Assembly (NCBI RefSeq): GCF_002900965.1 | Contig: NZ_PJOM01000004.1 | Coordinates: 1-64,000, forward strand | Direction of reading: 5' to 3' | Length of the DNA: 64,000 bases | From: Pseudotabrizicola formosa | GTDB lineage: Bacteria; Pseudomonadota; Alphaproteobacteria; Rhodobacterales; Rhodobacteraceae | In this document: positions 35,709 through 43,763 of the stretch, piece by piece | How the letters are laid out: every line of letters begins with the position of its first letter | Position numbering within the stretch: the stretch's first letter is position 1 | Program-made: the position numbers and the translations under genes | The notes under the pieces: model-generated | What the model saw: the letters and a program-made list of their open reading frames with translations, nothing else | What the model was told of the DNA's origin: nothing | The model's database searches: none

Positions 35709-36005
35709 TTGGAAAGACCGAGCAAAAAGTGGCAGAGCGTGCGCAGGGCAACTTTGGAGCGAGCCCGCAGAGCAGCGATACAACCGCTTGAGCACCTACA
35801 TTTAATCTACTTCGGCGTCTGCATCTGCTACCTTACTGGCTTCGTGCGCTTTCAGTTCTTCGACCCCGCGGCAGGTTTCACTTGGATCACTGGGACGCAA
35901 CTCCTGATCGTTGCGTTCGCGGGTGCGCTTATGCCGATCCTCACCGGATCGGTGCTCACTCTGCATTTCGCCAGTCGAAAACTGCAACGTCTGGCGACCG
36001 AATGA
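35709..36005 (+). CDS. Small two-helix membrane protein
   Basis: A 98-residue protein starting at a TTG four bases after the repressor stop, with AAGGGA eight bases upstream. A basic N-terminus (about 25 residues) is followed by two hydrophobic segments (near residues 31-48 and 62-82). I know no family for it. The tight coupling to the repressor gene suggests it is real. It precedes the HigA-type gene by 27 bases and could be a small effector or a superinfection-exclusion type protein; nothing in the sequence proves either. Confidence 0.55.
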   Translation: MERPSKKWQSVRRATLERARRAAIQPLEHLHLIYFGVCICYLTGFVRFQFFDPAAGFTWITGTQLLIVAFAGALMPILTGSVLTLHFASRKLQRLATE

Positions 36006-36032
36006 CAGGTAGGAGCTTATGAGGAGGCGAAA

Positions 36033-36368
36033 ATGAAGCGCGACCCCAACAGCTGTCCCACACACCCGGGGGAACTGCTCCGCAAGGATGTGATCCCTGC
36101 GACGGGGGAATCCAAGGCAGCGGTCGCACGGTTACTCGGCATCTCGCGTCAGCACCTGCATAGCGTTCTGGCCGAGCGAAAGCGGGTAAGTCCAGAGGTC
36201 GCTGTGCGCCTTGCCAAGCTTTTCGGAAATGAGCCCCTGTTCTGGATCAGGATGCAGGGTGTCTATGACGCATGGCATGCTTGCCAAGACGTGGATGTTT
36301 CGGCGGTGCCGACGCTAATTCCTTCCGAGCGCGGCGTAGCAAGTCGCCGGTCGGCGTCTTCGCGGTGA
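36033..36368 (+). CDS. higA: HigA/VapI-type HTH protein without a HigB
   Basis: A 111-residue protein with a standard HigA antitoxin HTH: HPGELLRKDVIP, ARLLGISRQHLHSVLAERKRVSPEVAVRLAKLFG and FWIRMQGVYDAWHA (segments). GAGGAGG precedes the ATG at 36033. HigB-type toxins normally lie directly upstream; here that place is taken by the membrane protein, and no RelE-like protein is nearby. Five bases separate it from the next gene, so it probably serves as transcriptional regulator of the defence-like operon 36374-38942. The Ser/Arg-rich last 15 residues are unusual for the family. Confidence 0.82.
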   Translation: MKRDPNSCPTHPGELLRKDVIPATGESKAAVARLLGISRQHLHSVLAERKRVSPEVAVRLAKLFGNEPLFWIRMQGVYDAWHACQDVDVSAVPTLIPSERGVASRRSASSR

Positions 36369-36373
36369 CCCCC

Positions 36374-37222
36374 ATGCTCCAGTTCGACGGCCGTTGGAGA
36401 TTTGACAGTCCAGGTCCGATAGAAACCGGCGTCGACAACGCTTTCCGTGACCTCATTAATCGGATTGCTGGACAAGCTCCGCGTAAATCCATCCTCGAGC
36501 ATTTCAAGTCACGGTTTGCCTCTGCGGCCAACATCCAATACTGGCCGAGCAGCAACGAGCGGTTCGCCGCCGAGGATCTCACGACCGCCATGTCCGCAGC
36601 AGCGACGAACGCGCCTCTATTCATCGAAGCGTTCTGGCTCGGCTGTGAGGAACTCCGGCTCCGTCATCCCGAAATGGTGTTGCCCGACGCGGGTCGGATC
36701 AACCGCATCCTCACCGACACAAACGCCGGCTATCAGCTCGATCCGCCCCTGCTGGTTGCCACCCGTGTGCATATCCCCATCGCGGTTCCGACCCCGCCCC
36801 CATCACTGGATGTGCAGGCCCGGTCGCTCATCGAGCAGGCGCTGCAAGCCTCAGAACACGCCCTGGCCGAGGGGAACGGCCGACAGGCCGTCCAGGAAGT
36901 CTTGTGGCTACTGGAGACCATCTCCACTGCATTTCGCAGTCCTGAGGTGTTCGACGGCACCATTCAGGGACGCTACTTCAACAAAATAGTCGGTGAGTTG
37001 CGCCTGCGCGGTCGCGGGCATCAGGAACAGATCCTGCAATGGATGATGACATTGCATGGATACCTGTCCTCCCCCACCGGCGGCGGGGTGCGCCATGGCG
37101 TCGATCTCAAGGAAGGCCTCGCTCTGGGAATCGAAGAGGCGCGTCTCTACTGCAATCTCATCCGTAGCTACCTGACATTTCTCATGGCGGAGCATGAGCG
37201 CCTGACAAGGCGCGTCGCATGA
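36374..37222 (+). CDS. Abortive-infection-like protein with Abi C-terminus-like domain
   Basis: A 282-residue soluble protein. Its C-terminal third (GGGVRHGVDLKEGLALGIEEARLYCNLIRSYLTFLMAEH in pieces) resembles the Abi C-terminal domain (PF14355), a helical RN/HG-type module of abortive-infection proteins related to HEPN folds. The middle part (INRILTDTNAGYQLD) resembles the N-terminal halves of such proteins. I use the ATG at 36374; the frame is open upstream inside higA. It overlaps the next gene by ATGA. Function in phage defence is inferred from this similarity, the neighbours and the mobile context; no nuclease motif is certain. Confidence 0.65.
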   Translation: MLQFDGRWRFDSPGPIETGVDNAFRDLINRIAGQAPRKSILEHFKSRFASAANIQYWPSSNERFAAEDLTTAMSAAATNAPLFIEAFWLGCEELRLRHPEMVLPDAGRINRILTDTNAGYQLDPPLLVATRVHIPIAVPTPPPSLDVQARSLIEQALQASEHALAEGNGRQAVQEVLWLLETISTAFRSPEVFDGTIQGRYFNKIVGELRLRGRGHQEQILQWMMTLHGYLSSPTGGGVRHGVDLKEGLALGIEEARLYCNLIRSYLTFLMAEHERLTRRVA

Positions 37223-38106
37223 CCGTCTATATGACGAAGACGTGGGGATTTGGATCGCCATCCGGGCCACTTCAATTTAGCCAGCGCGGGTGGCGGGACC
37301 GAGCCCGCGGCCTCCTCCGGCCAGGCGATCTTGTAGTGATCGTCGGCACGATGGGCGATGAAACCCATTCCGAAGAGCGCGGCATGATCCTTGGCCTCAT
37401 GGAGCCGACCACGACGATCGTCAGCTCACTCGACTACGACCTCGCCCGTGGCCCACGCGATTTCGATGAGGCTGGCAACTACCGCTGGCCGTTCGGGCTC
37501 GAACTCTTGCGTGCCTGGCGCTTCCTCGAAACAAGGACCGCCTTGTCGGCGATCTCGCCACGGCGCTTCAGCATGGATTCCGCGCAGGGAATCGTACCGC
37601 TCCTCGCAGATGAGGCCGAGGCGATCCTGCTCTTGCCCAGAGAACCGGTCGCGCTGCTCCGGCCCGCTCGAACCGAGGCACGGGTCGCGGGTCTAGAGGC
37701 AGCTCGCCGGCGAGGCGCACCGCCACCAACGACCAAGCGCACCGGCATCATGCATATGCGGAGGGCACCAGCCTTCACCTACGCCATGATGATCGAAGGC
37801 GCTTCACCCCCTTCGTTCAAGATTGGCTGGGCCTTTGACTGGAGGCGGCGGGAGCGCAATTTCAACCAGTCAGCCATGCCCGAGCTCGGTGGCGTTCGAT
37901 ACCGCACGATCCTCCACGAACTGTGGGACACGGCCATAGATGCCTTTCGCATGGAGCAGGCGATCCTCCACCATTTCGATGCTCTCCGGCATGCGCGCAA
38001 TCAAGAGGTGGTATCCGCGGTCTCGGCGGACACGATCCAGAAGTCGTGGATCGATTACCTTTCGAACTACAGGAAGCGGAGCACACGGGGAGGAAAAGGC
38101 ACATGA
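37219..38106 (+). CDS. Two-domain protein: EVE/PUA-like N-terminus and GIY-YIG-like (T5orf172) C-terminus
   Basis: A 295-residue protein. Residues 1-100 (GLLRPGDLVVIVGTMGDE, SEERGMILGLMEPTT) look like an EVE/PUA-type beta fold that reads modified bases. Residues 180-270 (FTYAMMIEG, SFKIGWAFDWRRRERNFN, DAFRMEQAILHHF) resemble the T5orf172/Mug113 branch of GIY-YIG nucleases, with KIG, the following Arg residues and a late Glu in expected places. Translation is coupled on both sides through ATGA overlaps. A nuclease guided by DNA modification would suit a defence operon; this is a hypothesis from weak similarity. Confidence 0.55.
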   Translation: MTVYMTKTWGFGSPSGPLQFSQRGWRDRARGLLRPGDLVVIVGTMGDETHSEERGMILGLMEPTTTIVSSLDYDLARGPRDFDEAGNYRWPFGLELLRAWRFLETRTALSAISPRRFSMDSAQGIVPLLADEAEAILLLPREPVALLRPARTEARVAGLEAARRRGAPPPTTKRTGIMHMRRAPAFTYAMMIEGASPPSFKIGWAFDWRRRERNFNQSAMPELGGVRYRTILHELWDTAIDAFRMEQAILHHFDALRHARNQEVVSAVSADTIQKSWIDYLSNYRKRSTRGGKGT

Positions 38107-38942
38107 AGAAGCCGTCCGCGATGGTCAGCAAGAGCACCAGGTTTCCCTTCCAGGTTGCCGTATCCTGTTGGATTGACCTGCTCGGCTATGGCGAGATGAT
38201 CTCCGCCTCCGGGTTCAATCCACTGCACGCCGAAGCGCGCGATGCCCTCGCTCGCATCAGGACGTTTCATCGCATCGTCGCCGACCACAGCGCGAGATAC
38301 TTTCCGACATTGGTGATGAATGATGGGGCGGTCGCCTATCGTGATCTCTCCCTGCGAGCGCGTTCACCTACTCACGATTTTCTCGTGCGGGCGTGGAAGA
38401 TGTTCGAGGCGGTCCGGATCGAGGACATGAAGAGTGGCCATCCAGGACCGCGGATGGTCTTGGCCTGCGGGTTTCGCATGCTGGGACGGCGTGCCGGCCT
38501 GGACGCGTCTCGCGACCACTTCAAATCAATCGTCGATCGGTTGCAGAGGGGCGATATCGGCGCCGAGCAAGCGGTACGCGAGGCAGCATCGATGCGGCCG
38601 CGCTTTGATATCGTCCCGCAACTGCAAGCGAACTTCGCCTTCACAAAAGCCTACATCGCCGAGCAGACCGGGACGAAGGGCAAACTTCCCGGTCCTGCAT
38701 TCTACGTGGACATGGCGATATTCGGCGGCGACCGTCCGCAATGGATTGATCTGGGCCCTGACATTGACTGGGCACACCCCAAGTTGAACTTGCATGCGGT
38801 TTTCGCTGAGGTCCGTGGCATGCAGGATGGGCGACATCCGAGCGGCGGGCCGACCGATATTCGCGATGGCCTTGCCGTTGCGCAGACGCTTGCCAACGAC
38901 CCAGATGTCCTTATGGCACTACGCGCCGCGGAAAAATCGTAG
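38103..38942 (+). CDS. Unknown protein with class III cyclase-fold-like motifs
   Basis: A 279-residue protein that I cannot place in a named family. Three segments occur in the order seen in class III nucleotide cyclases: SCWIDLLGYGEMI near residue 20 (like F-x-D-I-x-G-F), FPTLVMNDGAVAYRD near 65 (like the second metal Asp region) and RMVLACGFRMLGRRAG near 120 (like R-x-G-I-x-x-G). The residues around the second Asp differ from active cyclases. The C-terminal half (FAFTKAYIAEQTG, GPAFYVDMAIFGG) is unassigned. It is the last gene of the operon, coupled by ATGA. A second-messenger role is speculative. Confidence 0.5.
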   Translation: MKKPSAMVSKSTRFPFQVAVSCWIDLLGYGEMISASGFNPLHAEARDALARIRTFHRIVADHSARYFPTLVMNDGAVAYRDLSLRARSPTHDFLVRAWKMFEAVRIEDMKSGHPGPRMVLACGFRMLGRRAGLDASRDHFKSIVDRLQRGDIGAEQAVREAASMRPRFDIVPQLQANFAFTKAYIAEQTGTKGKLPGPAFYVDMAIFGGDRPQWIDLGPDIDWAHPKLNLHAVFAEVRGMQDGRHPSGGPTDIRDGLAVAQTLANDPDVLMALRAAEKS

Positions 38943-38978
38943 CCATCGCCCGGGAACGGTCCGCTTCCCATCGACGGC

Positions 38979-41900
38979 TTAGTCCGGGCATGCACCCTTT
39001 CCACCGGTCTGCTTCTTTGAACGCTTCTGACTGCGTCGGACCAAGGCGGCGGTCATCTCTGCCGGCCGCGATACATCCAACACAATGACCTCCAATTTGC
39101 CTTTCAGGGGTATCGGAATATCGTCAAGGAGCATCGTCTCCAGCCCCTTAGCGCTTGAAGGGGCTTCCCGGCCATCGCTCCGGGCGGGGATCGAAAACTC
39201 GGTCCCGAACCAGAAGACCAAATAAATTCCGTAGCCATCGGCCCCCACGTCCGATGCGTAGCCATTGAGCTGACTGAGGGGTGCCGTCCAAAGCTCCCTA
39301 TTGTAGTGCCGCTTTGCTTCGATCGGCAGGTTCTTGCCGGCGTGGCTGAGTAGCAGAACGTCGGCTCGCTTGTTCTCCCCGCGCCGTGCTTCAGGGAAAC
39401 TGCCGACAATCCCGTATCTCTCCAGACGAACCCGCATTAGTTCGAGCAGACGGTCCCGATCCTCGTTTTCGATCTGTGGTGTCGTTGCCGCTCCGTCCTT
39501 GTCGGTGTTCCAGAACCGCTTCCATGGGGTTTCGCTGCCTGTTCGCAACGTGCTCCTGTACCGATCGATCTCCTCAAGAACCACTGCTGTGAGATCTGCC
39601 GGACTTGCAGGGGCTCCCCCAGAAAGCGCCACGACGAGGTCACCCACCGGCGGCGCCGCATAGAGATCATCCCGCTTCATCCTGGCATGTTCGGCGGCCG
39701 CGTGGGCGAGTTGCGGCTTCCAACTCGGATGTACCTCTGATGAGAGCGTTCTTAGAATCTCGCCTGCGTCGGCACTTTTCGAAGCGCTCAGACGACGGAT
39801 GGCTGCCCTGATGATCCCGCTGACGGTGTTGGAGTGCAGCCAGTCATCGTCGTCGGCCTCGTGGGCTTTCCCAAGAACTGCGATTCGGATGCGATCCAGC
39901 ACATTGGGCTGCGGAGATAGTTCAAAGAGGGCAGTCGCCAGATCGCCGTTGGGCCGCAACAACGCGCCTCGGACCTGCTCATCGGGAACTTCGGCAGAAA
40001 AAGTAGTCGGATCGAGAGCCAGCGCAACAAAGCTCCAGATCTCGCGCTGCTCATCACCTAGATCGGTTCGCTTTAGTGCCTCGTCGGCAAAGCCCGCCAA
40101 ATCGTCGTCAGCAAGAACAGATGCAGCAGCGACCAAAGCCTGCCGCAATGCGGGCATCGGCAGGTGGGGCCGATGGTTCAGCAGTTCATGAAGGATGGCG
40201 GCGATGAACCCATGCTCTTCGGCGCTCACCAAGTGATGAAGGCCATCGAGATCGTCGTCTCCAGCGTCAAGGGCAGCATTCCAGTACCGCAACATCTGGC
40301 TGACGCCCTGCTCGCGATCCTGCGCGAGACGTTGCACCGCCCAAGTGGCAAGCCAGGGTCCGTCGTCGCCCGCAAAATAGCTCTGACGCATTCCAACCAG
40401 CGCGCAGACCAGTGGGGCCGCTGCAAGCTCGGCTTCCCGACCATGCAAGAGCCCCTGATGTATTCCAGCGGCTACAACATATTCCTGAGCGTAGGCGCCG
40501 TTGGTTGCCTCCGCCCGTCCGAGACTCTCCGCATCGACCTTGATGTCGGTGTGTATCGCGAACTGGACAAACCCTTCTGCAATGGCTGCGGCAATCTCCT
40601 CATTGGTATAGGTCGTGACTTTGGCGAGCGGCTCCTCCTTCTTTGATATTCTCGCGTTGCGGTAATGGTCGGCGGCCCACTTCAGCGCGCCGAACTCGCT
40701 CGCGACGCCGCTCGCGATCGCGGCGAGCTTCGGTGTCAACTCAGCGATGTTGTCTTTCCGTGAGACTTCTGTCTTTGCGTCCTGCTGAGCCTGCCTTTGC
40801 GCCTGCTGCTTTTTCCACTTGGCGTTCGGATCGGACAGCAGCGACTTTATGAATCCAACGTGGCCACCTTCCTCTTTGAGAATGACGACCATCTTTTCGC
40901 GCCACGTCGACCAATGCGCCTCACCGCGCGCCGTGTACGCGGCAATCTGAAAGAGCCGTTTGCGCCGTGGTCCCTTCGCCTCGTCCCGGGCCAACGCAAT
41001 CAGCGCCTCCACCAAGGACTCCGACGGAAGGCGGCGCATGGTCGAAATGTATTGGTTCACAACAACCCAAGGCCCATCTGTGGGTTCGCCGGATTTCGCC
41101 ATGGCGAGAAAAAAGTCCAGCTCCCGCGGCTGAGGTTCGGCGTCCATCCACTTCTGTATCACCTCGACCACGCCGCTATCGAGCATGTCCCAGACATGCT
41201 CGCGGGCATTGTTTATCCAAGTCCACAAGCGCTCGGCGTCAACATCGGGACGACGCTCAATTGTGGAGACCAGCGCCTGATCGATGAAGAAGCGAACTTG
41301 CGATTTCTGTCGGCGCCCGCCAGTCGACCCGTGCAAAATCGGTAGTTCGAAGAGGTCTTCCGGGGTAGACCGACGCAGGGCAAGAGCCAGCGCATTCAAA
41401 GCCCCGCGGTCTTTCACCTCATCATCATCATCCGATGGTGCGGGCAGTGCGCTGAAGTCAGCCAGGAGTTTTCGGATCTCGGATGCCGCTATCGCGTCGG
41501 CCGGCATCCCCGCCAGCAGTCTCGCCCTCAGTACCACCTGGCCGGCGTCGACGGGCTGACGCTCCAGCTCCGATATCAGGGCTCGCCGTATTGCCGTTCG
41601 GTCCCCTCCGGCTCTGACGGTCACTTCCGAGGCGCGTTCCCGCATCCACAACGGTCGGCCGGCTTCGAGAACGATCTCACGAAGTTTGCTCTGTATTCCC
41701 TGCACCGGCGGTCCATCTGCAAGAGCCTGCAGGACGGTAAGTTGGAGATGCCTACGGACGTCCGTGTCCAAGATCGTCGCGAAATCTCCGGCAAGATCCT
41801 CGCCGGCAAGCCCGCCCAGTACGGTCGCGTCGTCCTGCGCCGACAGGAAATAGGGATCGTCCCGGTCAAGATTGAAAAGGATCGCTTTTCGCCCGGAGGT

Positions 41901-43049
41901 GTCGAAAGCGGCAGCATCGCCATAGGCGAGCACGGTCGCGGCATCGCGATCGATGAGACGGAGTGCGCCCTGGGTGTCTCCCAGCTTATGAAGATGCGCC
42001 GCGAACCAGGCATAAAGTCCTCGAAGCTCGCTGGGTGCCTGGCGATCCGCGCCGGTGATGAACGCGAGGGCACGACGCAGGGGGAAAGCGTGATTGTTTC
42101 CCGTCCCCGTCACGATCCTTGCCAGGAAACGAGCAGCGAGAAACTCCGCCACTGTGCGATGGCAGACCTCGAAGGCATGACCCTCGCCGCGAAACAACGC
42201 CGTGTCCAAGGCGGCAGCGACCTGTGCAGGCTCGATGTCGAGCCCGTTGGTGCTCAGATACTCATTCGCGCTATCCGAATGAGGCGGCATGGCATTGGAG
42301 CGCCAGACCGCCCTGGCACCGGAAGCAAGGACGTAAAAGAATAGTCTGGAAGCAGTTTCGACAATGGCCTCGACGCTAGGTCTGGGATCGGTCACGCGTT
42401 CGGGATCGTACTCGTGGGCCAGTGCCCAGATGGCCTTTTCGAACAACTCGAAGCGCGTTCGAGGCCATGTTCCATCGGCCACCACGACCGAGTGAAGTAG
42501 CCGGAGACTCAGGGGGCTTTCGAGAAAGGCCGCTGCGCCGCGCGTCCGCGCCTCGATCACGAATGCTCGCGGATCAGCAGCGCCAAGCGCTGTGAGGACG
42601 GCCTGGGCCTCAGTTTCGTCCAAGGGCAGAAGGCGCGCGACGACGATGGAGCCGTTGTTGGCCGCCCGTCGCATGGCCCCAAGATCTGCGGCATCACGCC
42701 AGTCCTCAGCCCGACAGGTCAGGCGCCAGCGATGGCGTTTGCTCGCTGACAACGCGCTGGCAAGTTGCAGGAGCTTGTCTTTGCCGTTCTCGCCCGTCCG
42801 ATATTCGTCTAAGGCATCGAGATATACCGTATCGGCGGCCGGCAGCGCCGCGCCACTCATCGCTTCACGACAGGTGAAGACCTCGCCCCCTTCGGCCGCG
42901 GCCTCATAGCGCAACGCCGTCGACTTCCCGAGGCCGGGCTCGCCAAGCAGAACGACGAACGGTTCGTCGCGCAGCGAGCTCAGTTGGCGCTCGCTCGCTT
43001 CTGCCTCGCTGTGAACAAGGACGCGTCGGTCCAAGGATGCAATCTTCAT
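38979..43049 (-). CDS. STAND-type NTPase with C-terminal PD-(D/E)XK-like domain
   Basis: A 1356-residue protein. Near the N-terminus is a P-loop NTPase: Walker A GEPGLGKST (residues 36-44), Walker B VYLDALDE (to about 82), and a sensor-like RWRLTCRAEDW. A long helical-repeat region with no known domain fills about 350-1180. Near the C-terminus, RADVLLLSHAGKNLPIEAKRH places Asp1230, Glu1244 and Lys1246 in the order of PD-(D/E)XK nucleases, with a Gln at about 1260. I use the ATG at 43049; a TTG at 43082 is in frame. The design (NTPase, sensor repeats, nuclease) recalls Avs-type phage sensors, which usually carry the effector at the N-terminus. It is convergent with the preceding operon. Confidence 0.75.
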   Translation of the reverse strand: MKIASLDRRVLVHSEAEASERQLSSLRDEPFVVLLGEPGLGKSTALRYEAAAEGGEVFTCREAMSGAALPAADTVYLDALDEYRTGENGKDKLLQLASALSASKRHRWRLTCRAEDWRDAADLGAMRRAANNGSIVVARLLPLDETEAQAVLTALGAADPRAFVIEARTRGAAAFLESPLSLRLLHSVVVADGTWPRTRFELFEKAIWALAHEYDPERVTDPRPSVEAIVETASRLFFYVLASGARAVWRSNAMPPHSDSANEYLSTNGLDIEPAQVAAALDTALFRGEGHAFEVCHRTVAEFLAARFLARIVTGTGNNHAFPLRRALAFITGADRQAPSELRGLYAWFAAHLHKLGDTQGALRLIDRDAATVLAYGDAAAFDTSGRKAILFNLDRDDPYFLSAQDDATVLGGLAGEDLAGDFATILDTDVRRHLQLTVLQALADGPPVQGIQSKLREIVLEAGRPLWMRERASEVTVRAGGDRTAIRRALISELERQPVDAGQVVLRARLLAGMPADAIAASEIRKLLADFSALPAPSDDDDEVKDRGALNALALALRRSTPEDLFELPILHGSTGGRRQKSQVRFFIDQALVSTIERRPDVDAERLWTWINNAREHVWDMLDSGVVEVIQKWMDAEPQPRELDFFLAMAKSGEPTDGPWVVVNQYISTMRRLPSESLVEALIALARDEAKGPRRKRLFQIAAYTARGEAHWSTWREKMVVILKEEGGHVGFIKSLLSDPNAKWKKQQAQRQAQQDAKTEVSRKDNIAELTPKLAAIASGVASEFGALKWAADHYRNARISKKEEPLAKVTTYTNEEIAAAIAEGFVQFAIHTDIKVDAESLGRAEATNGAYAQEYVVAAGIHQGLLHGREAELAAAPLVCALVGMRQSYFAGDDGPWLATWAVQRLAQDREQGVSQMLRYWNAALDAGDDDLDGLHHLVSAEEHGFIAAILHELLNHRPHLPMPALRQALVAAASVLADDDLAGFADEALKRTDLGDEQREIWSFVALALDPTTFSAEVPDEQVRGALLRPNGDLATALFELSPQPNVLDRIRIAVLGKAHEADDDDWLHSNTVSGIIRAAIRRLSASKSADAGEILRTLSSEVHPSWKPQLAHAAAEHARMKRDDLYAAPPVGDLVVALSGGAPASPADLTAVVLEEIDRYRSTLRTGSETPWKRFWNTDKDGAATTPQIENEDRDRLLELMRVRLERYGIVGSFPEARRGENKRADVLLLSHAGKNLPIEAKRHYNRELWTAPLSQLNGYASDVGADGYGIYLVFWFGTEFSIPARSDGREAPSSAKGLETMLLDDIPIPLKGKLEVIVLDVSRPAEMTAALVRRSQKRSKKQTGGKGACPD

Positions 43050-43513
43050 GAGCAAAAATACTTTCGCTTCTGTCAGCGACAAAGAACAAAATGCGAGTCC
43101 TTGCCCGCTACACGCTCAGCAGACCTTGAAACACGCCTTCGTAGGGCAGCTTTTCGTCCCCAATTTCCGAAAAGCCGACAGTCTTGGGCAAGCTCCTACC
43201 CAAATCTGATCACGGTGAAAATCAGATTCTGATCGACGGAAACCCTCCGTATGCTGCGCATCGTCGGCGCGCTTAGCCTATTTCATTCCTTGATCTTTGT
43301 GCCAAGGCTTAGCGCACCTCCGGCGAGCTACAGGAAGCCCCAAACGGGGATGCTTTTGCAAGGTTGAAGTCCACCAGGTTCGCGATGGATAAGGCAGCAG
43401 ATATAATCACTGCTCGCTCTTGCGTAGCGCGGCTAATAGCCCTTGAGCTATGATGATTGATTATCGTCTATGGACTATATTGACAGAATATCGCCAAAAG
43501 ACTATCAGAGCCT
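43050..43513. promoter_or_regulatory. Intergenic region with the hipBA promoter
   Basis: No gene is supported in these 464 bases. At the right end, TTGACA (43480-43485), a 17-base spacer and TATCAG (43503-43508) form a good sigma-70-type promoter. It ends only five bases before the hipB ATG, so the transcript may have almost no leader. GACTAT repeats at 43473-43478 and 43499-43504 flank the -35 box and may be HipB sites. The left end holds the promoter of the STAND gene. Confidence 0.5.
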
Positions 43514-43762
43514 ATGCTGAACGCGCCTGCATATCCCATCAGAAGCCTTCGGCAAGCCGGGGCCGTCCTGCGCGCCAGGCGTGCTTCGCGCAGGATCAGC
43601 CAGAAGCAATTGGGGCAGATGACGGGAACGGCACAATCTACCATCTCGGACATCGAGAATGGCGTGGTGTCGGTCAGCCTCGATGTCTATCTGCGCCTCC
43701 TCGAAGCTCTGGATGCGGAGTTGTCAGCGACCGATCGTCTGGTCGACCGGGACGTGACCTGA
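43514..43762 (+). CDS. hipB: HipB-type antitoxin/HTH regulator
   Basis: An 82-residue XRE-type protein: AVLRARRASRRISQKQLGQMTGTAQSTISDIENG (segments) is the HTH, and VSLDVYLRLLEALDAEL the following helix. It should neutralise HipA and repress its own operon. It ends one base before the hipA ATG. Confidence 0.88.
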   Translation: MLNAPAYPIRSLRQAGAVLRARRASRRISQKQLGQMTGTAQSTISDIENGVVSVSLDVYLRLLEALDAELSATDRLVDRDVT

Positions 43763-43763
43763 G

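Noticed and set aside
35709-36005. HigB toxin partner for the HigA-type gene
   Set aside because: The protein has two membrane helices and none of the RelE/HigB residues.
38979-43049. Restriction enzyme subunit
   Set aside because: No SNF2 helicase or methyltransferase motifs; the single P-loop and helical repeats fit a STAND protein better.
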